Shown one piece after another: positions 24,633-31,790 of a stretch of DNA of 64,000 nucleotides (position 1 is its first letter; every line of letters begins with the position of its first letter). Under the pieces are notes generated by a model. That model saw only the letters and a list, made by a program, of their open reading frames with translations. It searched no databases and had not been told where the DNA came from. Source of the stretch: Janibacter anophelis NBRC 107843. GTDB taxonomy: Bacteria; Actinomycetota; Actinomycetes; Actinomycetales; Dermatophilaceae. The DNA lies in the NCBI RefSeq assembly GCF_001570945.1, contig NZ_BCSQ01000003.1, forward strand, positions 1-64,000, given 5' to 3'. The translations under genes and the position numbers were made by a program.

Positions 24633-25409
24633 TCACTCGGAGGCGACGAAGGGGTTGGACAGGGTGCCGATCGCGTCGATGTCGATCTCGACCCGCTGCC
24701 CGGGGTCGACGAGGCCGACACCCGCCGGGGTGCCGGTGAGGATGACGTCGCCGGGCAGGAGGGTGAAGGACTTCGACGCGTGGCTGATCAGGGCCGCGAC
24801 CCCGTGGACCATGTCGGAGCTGTGGCCGTCCTGGGCCACCTCGCCGTCGAGGCGGGTGACGATCGAGACGTCCTGCGGGTCGAGGTCGGTCTCGATCCAC
24901 GGGCCGAGCGGGCAGAAGGTGTCCATGCCCTTGGCGCGGGCCCACTGGCCGTCGCCGCGCTGCAGGTCGCGAGCCGTGACGTCGTTGGCGATCGTGTAGC
25001 CGAAGATGACCTTCTTGGCCTCCTCGGGCTCGATGTCCTTGCACATCCGGCCGATGATCACCGCGAGCTCGCCCTCGAAGCTGACCTTGGACGTCAGCGC
25101 CGTCGGGATGACGACCGGGTCGCCGGGGCCGACGACGGCCGTGTTGGGCACGAGGAACATCATCGGCTCGGCCGGGACCTCGTTGCCCATCTCGGCGGCG
25201 TGGTCGGCGTAGTTGCGCCCGATGCCGATGATCTTGCTCCGCGGGATGACCGGCGCGAGCAGTCGCACCTCGTCGACCGTCGTCGTCCGACCGGTCAGCT
25301 CGATCCGCTGGTAGAGCGGGTCGCCGGTCACCTCGGCGATCTTCTTGCCGTCTGCGTCGACGAGCCCGTAGACGGGGTCGTCACCTTCGGTGTATCTCGC
25401 GATGCGCAC
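24633..25409 (-). CDS. Fumarylacetoacetate hydrolase family protein
   Basis: Member of the FAH superfamily, whose enzymes cleave or decarboxylate beta-keto or acylpyruvate acids. The 258-residue protein has a short N-terminal domain followed by the catalytic fold. IIGIGRNYADHAAEMG carries the histidine of the catalytic dyad. The metal ligands are in EGELAVIIG, FGYTIANDVTARDLQ and DPQDVSI. VILTGTPAGVGLVDPGQRVEI is the usual C-terminal block. Such proteins are often acylpyruvase or oxaloacetate decarboxylase, but the substrate cannot be assigned here. The GTG at 25409 follows TAGGGT by six bases. The only operon partner is the UPF0060 gene. Confidence 0.88.
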   Translation of the reverse strand: MRIARYTEGDDPVYGLVDADGKKIAEVTGDPLYQRIELTGRTTTVDEVRLLAPVIPRSKIIGIGRNYADHAAEMGNEVPAEPMMFLVPNTAVVGPGDPVVIPTALTSKVSFEGELAVIIGRMCKDIEPEEAKKVIFGYTIANDVTARDLQRGDGQWARAKGMDTFCPLGPWIETDLDPQDVSIVTRLDGEVAQDGHSSDMVHGVAALISHASKSFTLLPGDVILTGTPAGVGLVDPGQRVEIDIDAIGTLSNPFVASE

Positions 25410-25415
25410 GGCACC

Positions 25416-25436
25416 ACCCTAGTGACCATCTAGCCT
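25416..25436. promoter_or_regulatory. Divergent leaderless promoters
   Basis: TAGGGT (minus strand, 25416-25421) ends six bases before the hydrolase GTG. TAGCCT (plus strand, 25431-25436) ends seven bases before the ATG at 25444. Confidence 0.6.
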
Positions 25437-25443
25437 TGCCCCG

Positions 25444-26364
25444 ATGACGACCCTGACCCGTGACGAGTGGCGTGCTCGTGCGCGGGCCCACGAAGCGGCG
25501 GTCGACGAGCTGACGGCCGCCCACCGTGAGCGGCGGGCACGCGGCGAGCGCCACGCGGTCGAGGACTTCCTCTTCGAGTACTACGCCCACCGCCCGTCGC
25601 ACCTGCGCCGCTGGCACCCGGGACCCGACATGACCCTGCTCGACGCCGCCGACGTCTACACCGGGCGCTCCGGCTACACGGTGGACTCGGACGGCAGCGT
25701 CCGCCTCGACGTGGACGACTTCGTCGGGCGAAGGGGGCGGACCGTCACCTTTGTGAGGGACCTGCTCACGGCGACCCTGTCGCGGCCGGGCACCCACGAC
25801 TGCTTCGGCCTGCACGAATGGGCGATGGTCTACCGCCTCCAGCCCGGCGGGCAGCGGCACGAGCAGCTCCCCCTTCGCCTGGGGCAGGAGGCGACGGACG
25901 CGGTCGTCGACGGGCACCGGATCCGGTGCAGCCACTTCGACGCCTATCGCTTCTTCACTCCAGAGGCAGTGGGGCGCAACACCCTTCGCCCGACCCGTGA
26001 TGACCAGGTCGACCACGAGCAGCCCGCCTGCCTGCACGCGGGCATGGACACCTACAAGTGGGCTTTCAAGCTCGCGCCGGCGGTGCCGTCGGAGGTGACG
26101 CTCGATGCCTTCCGACACGCGCTGCGGGTGCGGCGCCTGGACATGCAGGCCTCGCCCTACGACGTGTCGGGGCTCGGGCTGGACCCGGTCGCCATCGAGA
26201 CGGCGGAGGGCAAGGCCGAGTACGTCGCCCGCCAGCGCGAGCTCATGGTGACGTCCAACTCCCTTCGTCGTCGTTTGCTCGAGGTCTGCGACGACCTGCA
26301 TTCCTACATGACAGTGGCCAAGACCAGGCACACCCAGTCCAACGCAGAATTTGGTCAGGGGTGA
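25444..26364 (+). CDS. Conserved actinobacterial protein, 3' end rewritten by island
   Basis: A 306-residue protein of a family conserved in actinobacteria and often labelled 3-methyladenine DNA glycosylase. I see no helix-hairpin-helix or AAG-type motif to support that label. Conserved-looking blocks include DFLFEYYAHRPSHLRRWHPG, SRPGTHDCFGLHEWAMVYRL, CSHFDAYRFFTPEAVGRN and HAGMDTYKWAFKLAP. Many His/Asp/Glu residues would suit a metal enzyme. Up to LLEVCDDLH the coding style is that of the host. The last 19 or so residues (YMTVAKTRHTQSNAEFGQG) are encoded by AT-richer DNA at the edge of the restriction-modification island and probably replace the native C-terminus. Start supported by TAGCCT seven bases upstream. 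Confidence 0.7.
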   Translation: MTTLTRDEWRARARAHEAAVDELTAAHRERRARGERHAVEDFLFEYYAHRPSHLRRWHPGPDMTLLDAADVYTGRSGYTVDSDGSVRLDVDDFVGRRGRTVTFVRDLLTATLSRPGTHDCFGLHEWAMVYRLQPGGQRHEQLPLRLGQEATDAVVDGHRIRCSHFDAYRFFTPEAVGRNTLRPTRDDQVDHEQPACLHAGMDTYKWAFKLAPAVPSEVTLDAFRHALRVRRLDMQASPYDVSGLGLDPVAIETAEGKAEYVARQRELMVTSNSLRRRLLEVCDDLHSYMTVAKTRHTQSNAEFGQG

Positions 26365-26417
26365 GTGCGGAAACATTTGCTGCTCCCAACTTTTCAGCAA
26401 AGACCACGGCCCCTGCC

Positions 26418-26423
26418 TAGAAT
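26418..26423 (+). promoter_or_regulatory. -10 box of the endonuclease gene
   Basis: TAGAAT lies 31 bases before the endonuclease start, giving a leadered transcript. AAAGGA, seven bases before the GTG, is the ribosome-binding site. The leadered layout differs from the leaderless host genes. Confidence 0.5.
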
Positions 26424-26454
26424 CACCCAATAAATCGAGACAAAGGATCACTGC

Positions 26455-27129
26455 GTGCAGATCGAGATTCGAGACTTCAACGGTTCCGCTGAATACTTCG
26501 GAACTACTGGACACCAACGCTGGGCCGAAATCGCTGATGTACTGGACAACCTCACACCGCAACTTCAGGCGAGCGACCAAGCTGGCAAGATTGGCAGACC
26601 GATCTTCGACCCGAAGGGAACCAACGCGCGTCTGACAGTTGCCGCAGACGCAGCGGGCTGGCGCAAGGCTCCAGTACCTGGAGATCTGCGCCCTTTCGGG
26701 AAGGACTGGGACGCAGGCAAAGGCGCAGTCCTAGCCGAGTGGCAGTTCAGCAACTACCCCTTCTTATGGAACAACATCATTCGCAGCGAGGCGATTTTCC
26801 AGTCGAAAGCAGTCGTCGCACCCTTGACGGCTCCAGCAGAAGCGCTCATCATCGTCACGAAATCAGGGTCATTCCCGGCCTCGAATAGCACACTCTACTT
26901 CGAGCAAGCAAATGCACAAATTGATACTGTCACAACTCTCGGAGTCTTCGAGATCCCCATTCGCCTCGTCGGACTTATGGTCCCAAAAACTTCGCCAATG
27001 GAGGCAGCCTGGAACGTGTACGCGGGGCGATACGCACGCGAGGCACAAACAACAATCAGGCAGTTTGACATCACTTGGATGAAATCCACCCAATACGGCA
27101 ACCAAGCCGCGGCGATTCACCCCCGGTAA
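26455..27129 (+). CDS. BglII-like type II restriction endonuclease
   Basis: A 224-residue protein; BglII is 223. The BglII active site is D84, E93 and Q95, spaced D-x8-E-x-Q with glutamine in place of the usual lysine. Here D86, E95 and Q97 (WDAGKGAVLAEWQFSNYPF) have exactly that spacing and the same unusual Q. The adjacent methyltransferase is also the size of M.BglII. I infer a BglII/BstYI-family nuclease cutting AGATCT or RGATCY, as those relatives do. Specificity residues cannot be read with confidence. GTG start with AAAGGA seven bases upstream. Codon use is AT-rich compared with the flanks. It is convergent with the methyltransferase gene, with 118 bases between. Confidence 0.82.
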   Translation: MQIEIRDFNGSAEYFGTTGHQRWAEIADVLDNLTPQLQASDQAGKIGRPIFDPKGTNARLTVAADAAGWRKAPVPGDLRPFGKDWDAGKGAVLAEWQFSNYPFLWNNIIRSEAIFQSKAVVAPLTAPAEALIIVTKSGSFPASNSTLYFEQANAQIDTVTTLGVFEIPIRLVGLMVPKTSPMEAAWNVYAGRYAREAQTTIRQFDITWMKSTQYGNQAAAIHPR

Positions 27130-27247
27130 AGTTGGTTCACATTCTGCAACTCGAATCGCGAAGGTTTACGGCAGCCAGCCAAACCAACCTGCGCACCACC
27201 AAATCTGTTGGATACGACTTTGCGATCCCAGGCAGAGTCAAGCAACG

Positions 27248-28312
27248 CTAAACCGTCTCGTCATCGAATAGCGATGGCGTCGCGTTGGCGCGGAAGCGCC
27301 CTAAGTCAGGCCGACCATCTCCGAGCCCCCGGATACGATCCCCGAAGGCCGCTTCCTCAATGGCGAGACGTTCCTCCAACTGGGCAAGGTGATGCTCTTC
27401 ACTGAATCGCTTTGCCTTTGCGCGCCCAGAGGCAACTCTGGCCGTTTGCACGTCAAATCGGTAGTCAGCTGGGTCGCCCCCAGTCCTCTGGCAATAGTCC
27501 CGAAGAGTCTTAAGGTTCGGAAAAACCCCTTGGGCGTCTGGCTCGCCAGAGAGTCGACGGAGGGCAACCGCATGGTATCCGGCGTCCAGTTCCGCGCCGA
27601 TGTAATGGCGTTCATTGTCCCGCGCAACGACTGCCACCGTGCCAGTGCCCATGTACGGATCCATGACCACATCTCCAGGCTCCGTCGAGCACAGCACAAT
27701 TCGAGAGATTAAATCCTCTGGGAACTGCGCTGGATGGACCGTCTGCTCCTCGTGATTGTGCTTTACATTCTGAAAGATCCAGATATCGCCAGGGTTCTTG
27801 CCAAGAGGGTTGCAGGTCAACTCGCCCTTATTGTCACCCCGCCAAGACTTCTTATTCTGGTACTTTTGAGGAACACGGATCGGGTCAAGGAAAAACTTGT
27901 ACTCATCCGACTTGGTAAACCAGAGCACGGTCTCGTGACGGGCAGAGAATTTATTCTTGCCGTGGAGTCCATGCTGCCGAATCCAGACGATACGGTTACG
28001 CGGGATAAGATCTAGTTCTTCAAGAATTGGAAAGAATCTTACGTCCAAGGGCACGAGAGATCCGTTGTTAGCATAAGCGCCCACTTGCCAGAATATCGAT
28101 CCGGTCGACTTCAAGACTCTGGCACACTCACTCAGAACCTCGGCCTGCTCCTCGAGGTACACCTTGAGGGCCCGTCGGCTCTCATACTCCTTGCCAATGT
28201 TGTACGGTGGCGACGAAACTATTAGGTCTACCGACTCGTCCGGGATGCCTTTGAGCCATTCGAGGCAGTCCCCGTCATGGATGGAGTCCAAATCGAGATG
28301 ACTTCTCGCCAT
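27248..28312 (-). CDS. Type II DNA methyltransferase (beta class)
   Basis: Protects host DNA from the linked endonuclease. The catalytic motif IV is SPPY at residues 34-37 (LIVSSPPYNIGKEY), and the S-adenosylmethionine motif I is DPYMGTGT at 218-225. The order catalytic-first then binding is that of class beta, which includes the N4-cytosine enzyme of the BglII system and also N6-adenine enzymes, so the modified base is not certain. SPPY is more usual for N4-cytosine. It has 354 residues. The start at 28312 has GGAG close upstream. Its promoter lies within a 10-bp inverted repeat. AT-rich codon use marks it as part of the acquired island. Confidence 0.9.
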   Translation of the reverse strand: MARSHLDLDSIHDGDCLEWLKGIPDESVDLIVSSPPYNIGKEYESRRALKVYLEEQAEVLSECARVLKSTGSIFWQVGAYANNGSLVPLDVRFFPILEELDLIPRNRIVWIRQHGLHGKNKFSARHETVLWFTKSDEYKFFLDPIRVPQKYQNKKSWRGDNKGELTCNPLGKNPGDIWIFQNVKHNHEEQTVHPAQFPEDLISRIVLCSTEPGDVVMDPYMGTGTVAVVARDNERHYIGAELDAGYHAVALRRLSGEPDAQGVFPNLKTLRDYCQRTGGDPADYRFDVQTARVASGRAKAKRFSEEHHLAQLEERLAIEEAAFGDRIRGLGDGRPDLGRFRANATPSLFDDETV

Positions 28313-28332
28313 AGCTCTCCGCGCCTTCCTTG

Positions 28333-28374
28333 TCGATCGCCGATGCGGATAACTCTACGACGAACGGCGATCGA
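28333..28374 (-). promoter_or_regulatory. Methyltransferase promoter inside a 10-bp inverted repeat
   Basis: TCGATCGCCG (28333-28342) and CGGCGATCGA (28365-28374) are perfect inverted arms. A minus-strand TAGAGT (28352-28357) lies between them. An operator straddling the -10 box suggests repression, perhaps by the methyltransferase itself, as no separate controller gene is visible. Confidence 0.5.
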
Positions 28375-28477
28375 AAGCATGTTCGACTCGCCCATCGTCG
28401 TCCATGACTCGACTCGGAAGTAGCAGACTGGCCAGTTGGGGAGCTCCACAGACCCCGGGCGATGTCATGCTGGAGGT

Positions 28478-29287
28478 GTGGACGCGCCGCTGGAGACCCA
28501 ACCCCGACGCTTCTACGACGGCGGGCCGTCGGGAGGCGAGCCCGACCCGACCGCTCCCCCGCTCATCGTCCTCGAGCGCACCCTCGACATGCAGGTCGAC
28601 GAGTTCCGCATGGCGCGGCGTCTGGGCTACCGCGACCGTGAGCTCGGGCAGCTGCTCGTGCCGGTCGACACGGCGACCTTCACCACCGACCTGACGTCGG
28701 TGCCGTCGATCTTCCTGTGGCTCGTCCCCCGCACGGGCCGGCACCTGCCCGCGGCGCTGCTGCACGACGGGCTCGTCAGCGGCTCCTACATCGCGGCGCC
28801 AGGGGTGGACATCGACCGAGAACGGGCGGACCTGGTCTTCCGCGCAGCCATGGCCGACACCGGCACCGGCCTCATCCGCCGGTGGCTCATGTGGACCGCG
28901 GTGACGCTCGGGACGATCTTCCAGGACCGTCGCACGCGTTGGTCACCCGCGGAGCTCTGGCGGCTGCGGATCACCGCCGTCGGCACCCTCCTCGTCACCG
29001 CGGTGGTGGGGGTGCTCGCCACCTTCGACCTCTTCGACATCGACGTCCCGCTCGTCGGCGGCGTCCCGTGGATGGGCGAGCAGGACTGGTGGATCGAGCT
29101 GCTCACCGGCGCCGCGGGCGCGATCGTCATCCCGCTGCTGCTCGGCCTGCTCTGGGGTCGATTCCGCGCCGCCGGCATGATCGCCAGCGTCGCCCTCGCC
29201 CTGCTCCTCCACGTCACGGCGGCCGTCGCCGCCCTGACCGCCGTCTACCAGCTGGCGGAGCGTCTCGTCTCACGTTCCTCGGAGTGA
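28478..29287 (+). CDS. DUF1353 protein with C-terminal membrane segments
   Basis: Residues about 20-125 form a DUF1353 domain: FTTDLTSVPSIFLWLVPRTG followed by HLPAALLHDGLVSG is the family pattern, found in phage and bacterial proteins of unknown role. The C-terminal half has three or four hydrophobic segments (LRITAVGTLLVTAVVGVLATF, LLTGAAGAIVIPLLLGLLW and AGMIASVALALLLHVTAAVAA), so it is a membrane protein. I use the GTG at 28478 (269 residues). An ATG at 28436 would extend it by 14 unlikely residues into the island edge. It stands alone, beside the restriction-modification island. A link to phage defence or envelope is possible but unsupported. Confidence 0.75.
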   Translation: MDAPLETQPRRFYDGGPSGGEPDPTAPPLIVLERTLDMQVDEFRMARRLGYRDRELGQLLVPVDTATFTTDLTSVPSIFLWLVPRTGRHLPAALLHDGLVSGSYIAAPGVDIDRERADLVFRAAMADTGTGLIRRWLMWTAVTLGTIFQDRRTRWSPAELWRLRITAVGTLLVTAVVGVLATFDLFDIDVPLVGGVPWMGEQDWWIELLTGAAGAIVIPLLLGLLWGRFRAAGMIASVALALLLHVTAAVAALTAVYQLAERLVSRSSE

Positions 29288-29324
29288 CCGCGTGGTCCTC
29301 CCGACGAAGAAGGATCGGCGCTGG

Positions 29325-29394
29325 GCCGAAGTCCTTCGTTGTCGCGTCGTCACCTCATCGTTCTCGACTTCGGCTTGATTCGCGCCGACCCTCC
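29325..29394. repeat. Hairpin repeat family C, copy 2
   Basis: About 80% identical to 22170-22240, with outer arms GCCGAAGT and ACTTCGGC. It overlaps the last codons of the PucR-type regulator gene, so that protein's C-terminal tail is encoded by the repeat. Confidence 0.7.
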
Positions 29395-30581
29395 TCCGTC
29401 GTCCGGGTGTGCGGGCGGCTCCCGTGACCGCTGTCCTTGGTGGCCACCAGGAGTCCGAGGTGGAGCTCGAGGCGGTCGCGGCCGCGGGAGAGGTCGAGGC
29501 CGGTGAGTGACTCGACGCGGCGCAGGCGGGCGTAGATGCTCTGGCGGTGCAGGCCGAGCCGGTCGGAGGTGGCGGCCATCGAGCCGGCCTCGTCGAGGTA
29601 GATCTGGGCGGTCTCGACGAGCTCCGGTGCGGCAGCGAGCAGCTCGGCGACGGCGGGCGTGCGCACGGCCTCGAGCAGCTCGTCACCGGCCGCGGTGCCG
29701 AGCAGCCGCTCGATGCCGAGCGAGGCCCACGGGTGGACGCGGGCGGCGACGGGCGGGACCTCGCCGCCGGCGGGCGTGGGCCTGACGACGCGAAGGGCGG
29801 CGCGCGCCTCCCGCAGAGAGCTCGCCACGACGGGGAGGGCGACGAGCCGTCCGACGCCGGCGACGACGTGGGCGTCCGTGACCTTGGCCAGGACGCGAAG
29901 GGCGGACTCGGCCGCGTCGTGCACCTCGGGGTCGTCGTCGGCCGGCACGACGAGGACGAGGTCACCCGACCGCTCGGCGACCCCGATGCGGCGCGGCAGC
30001 CCTCCGGGGCCGTGGACCTCCTCGGCGCGCAGCCGCACGCCAGGGGCCGCGCCGAGGACGACGACGGCCGCGTGGGTCGCGGGATCGACGGCGAGCTCGT
30101 CGGCGAGCTCGCGCGCCGGTCCGGCACCGCCGCCCGCAGCCGCGTCGAGCAGGTCGAGCACGAGTCGTTCGGTCTCGTGGCGTCGCGAGGCCAGCCGTGC
30201 GAGGTGGGCGCCCGCCCGGTCGGCGAGGACGGCCGCTGCCCGGATCCGCTCGGGCGTCAGGCCCTCGGGCGGCTCGACTGCCCAGAGGTAGCCGTGGACG
30301 ACGCCGTGCCACCGGGCCGGCAGGCACAGGCGCGCCGCGGTCCCCCGCTCCGGGTCGGCTGGCACGTGCACCGGCCCGGTCGCCCGCGCGATGCCGAAGC
30401 TCTCGAACCACTCCCGCGTGCGCGGGTGCGCACCCCGGGACATGACGGTCTCGACGCGCACGCTGTCGGCGTCCTCGGCGTGGGCGGCGAAGGCGAGCAG
30501 CCGGAAGCGCCGGTCCTCGAGGGTCACCGGGGCGAGGAGGATCGCGGATGCCTCGTCGACGAGGTCCTGCACGTCAGCCAC
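29355..30581 (-). CDS. PucR-family transcriptional regulator, probably of proline catabolism
   Basis: A 408-residue activator-type regulator. The C-terminal helix-turn-helix region reads TAQIYLDEAGSMAATSDRLG then LHRQSIYARLRRVESLTGLD, the PucR HTH_30 hallmark. The N-terminal portion is a variable sensory domain. In Streptomyces and corynebacteria a PucR-type protein encoded beside putA switches on proline use, and this gene is only 1.2 kb from putA, divergent from it. The terminal 25 residues rich in Arg/Glu come from a repeat element. Start GTG at 30581, where a leaderless -10 box (TACATT) ends six bases upstream. The promoter overlaps a 6-bp inverted repeat, suggesting self-control. Confidence 0.85.
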   Translation of the reverse strand: MADVQDLVDEASAILLAPVTLEDRRFRLLAFAAHAEDADSVRVETVMSRGAHPRTREWFESFGIARATGPVHVPADPERGTAARLCLPARWHGVVHGYLWAVEPPEGLTPERIRAAAVLADRAGAHLARLASRRHETERLVLDLLDAAAGGGAGPARELADELAVDPATHAAVVVLGAAPGVRLRAEEVHGPGGLPRRIGVAERSGDLVLVVPADDDPEVHDAAESALRVLAKVTDAHVVAGVGRLVALPVVASSLREARAALRVVRPTPAGGEVPPVAARVHPWASLGIERLLGTAAGDELLEAVRTPAVAELLAAAPELVETAQIYLDEAGSMAATSDRLGLHRQSIYARLRRVESLTGLDLSRGRDRLELHLGLLVATKDSGHGSRPHTRTTEEGRRESSRSRER

Positions 30582-30601
30582 CGGACAAATGTATGCGGTG
30601 G
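30578..30601 (-). promoter_or_regulatory. Regulator promoter with inverted repeat
   Basis: TACATT (30588-30593, minus strand) ends six bases before the GTG start. CCACCG and CGGTGG with a 12-base spacer flank it. The repeat covers both the -10 box and the start codon, a natural autoregulatory site. Confidence 0.45.
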
Positions 30602-30623
30602 TCCACGATCGGTCGTGCGCTCG

Positions 30624-31658
30624 TCAGTCGCCCCGGTCCGTCCGGTCCGAGAGCTCGTTGTGCCGACGGGCCGCGCGGTCACCGAGGACGCTCAGGGCGT
30701 CGACCACCTTCGACCCCAGCTCGGCACGGGCACGAGCACCGACCACGTGGGGTGTCTCGCGCGACATCGACGGCCCGGTCCGCGCACCTCGGGGCAGGGC
30801 TCGGGCCACCAGTCCGAGGAGGCGTGAGGTCGCCCCGGGGGCCACGCCGTGCACGCGGCGACCCACCCAGGTCAGTGGCGTGAGCTCGACCTGCGCACGT
30901 CCCGCCAGCACGGCATCGACGATGCGTCGGGCCGCTCGCGGCCCCGAGACCGACAGCCCGGGCAGCGAGGCTCCCGGGGCGAACCACGCGTAGTCCCGCG
31001 GGGCGTCCCCGACGAACTGCGCGTTGACGTGACCGCCCGTGCGCATCAACCCCGGGATGATCGTCGTCGACGTGACACCCGTGTCGGCCAACTCGGAGCG
31101 CAGCCCCTCGGTCAGGGCTGCTGCGCCGAACTTCGCGACCGAGTACGGCAGCAGGTGCGGCACGGACACGACTCCGCCGACGGAGCTGACGACGCCGATC
31201 CGCCCCGAGCCTGCGGCGAGCATCGTCGGCAGGGCCGCGAGGCAGAGGTGCACCGGACCCATGAGCATCGTCTCGACCGCGGCCCGGAAGTGCCCCAGGG
31301 TCGTCGACTCCACGGGGCCGACCTGGATGATCCCGGCGACGTGGATCGCGACGTCGATCCGCCCTTCGTCCCGGCCGACCTGCTCGACCCAGGCCTCGAC
31401 CGCGGGCGCGTCGGTCACGTCGCAGACGTCCCCGACGAAGGACCCGGCGACCGGCCCGGAGGTCGGGCCGACCAGCCCGTCCTCGATCAGGCGCGCTGCC
31501 CGGTCGAGCTCGGCGCGGTCGCGGGCACACCCGCGGACCCGGTAGCCCCGTGCGGCCAGCTCGGCGCTGACCAGCAGACCGAGGCCCCGGGAGGCACCGG
31601 CAACGACTGCGCAGGGGCCGTCGCGGCCCGCCTGTGTCCGTGCAATGTGCGTCGTCAT
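30624..31658 (-). CDS. Short-chain dehydrogenase/reductase
   Basis: NAD(P)-dependent oxidoreductase of the classical SDR type, 344 residues. The nucleotide site is VVAGASRGLGLLVSAELAAR near the N-terminus. The catalytic pair is Y-x3-K in LLPYSVAKFGAAALTEGL, with the serine in VVSSVGGVVS. A C-terminal extension of about 80 Arg-rich residues (TWVGRRVHGVAPGATSRLLG onward) exceeds the usual 250-residue SDR and is seen in long-chain-substrate actinobacterial members. It lies between the PucR-type gene and putA on the strand of the regulator, but I see no evidence that it takes part in proline metabolism. Substrate unknown. Confidence 0.85.
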   Translation of the reverse strand: MTTHIARTQAGRDGPCAVVAGASRGLGLLVSAELAARGYRVRGCARDRAELDRAARLIEDGLVGPTSGPVAGSFVGDVCDVTDAPAVEAWVEQVGRDEGRIDVAIHVAGIIQVGPVESTTLGHFRAAVETMLMGPVHLCLAALPTMLAAGSGRIGVVSSVGGVVSVPHLLPYSVAKFGAAALTEGLRSELADTGVTSTTIIPGLMRTGGHVNAQFVGDAPRDYAWFAPGASLPGLSVSGPRAARRIVDAVLAGRAQVELTPLTWVGRRVHGVAPGATSRLLGLVARALPRGARTGPSMSRETPHVVGARARAELGSKVVDALSVLGDRAARRHNELSDRTDRGD

Positions 31659-31710
31659 GCCGATGCCGTACCCCCGCGCCCACCGCGGCATGCCACGTGG
31701 GACGACACTA

Positions 31711-31783
31711 GACATCTGTATGTCGATATCCGGACCGATTCGGACACCTGTCCGTGGCGCGGGCCACGTCGCACGCCTACCGT
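31711..31783 (+). promoter_or_regulatory. putA promoter region with two inverted repeats
   Basis: TACCGT (31778-31783) ends seven bases before the putA ATG. Upstream lie GACAT-N4-ATGTC (31711-31724) and the near-perfect palindrome CGGACA-CC-TGTCCG (31741-31754), the latter ending 23 bases before the -10. A similar CCGGACA motif is in the regulator promoter, so both may bind the PucR-type protein. Confidence 0.5.
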
Positions 31784-31790
31784 CGACAGC

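Larger units (their letters stand above)
26300..28440. mobile_element. AT-richer restriction-modification island
   Basis: Between about 26.30 and 28.44 kb the sequence is visibly poorer in GC, with AAA and TTT runs absent elsewhere, and codons ending in A or T are frequent. It holds only a convergent endonuclease and methyltransferase pair. There is no integrase, transposase or clear terminal repeat, so entry was probably by homologous or illegitimate recombination. The left edge falls inside the last codons of the preceding gene, and the right edge lies just before the DUF1353 gene. Edges are estimates within about 30 bases. Confidence 0.8.

Noticed and set aside
25444-26364. Label of 3-methyladenine DNA glycosylase for the conserved gene
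   Set aside because: I see no motif of either known glycosylase fold. The label is only a traditional one for this family.
27130-27247. Terminator between the convergent endonuclease and methyltransferase genes
   Set aside because: GTTGGTT and AACCAAC are inverted but about 45 bases apart, with no compact stem or T-run.
28436-28477. ATG at 28436 as the DUF1353 start
   Set aside because: It would add 14 residues with no ribosome-binding site across the island edge. GTG at 28478 fits better.
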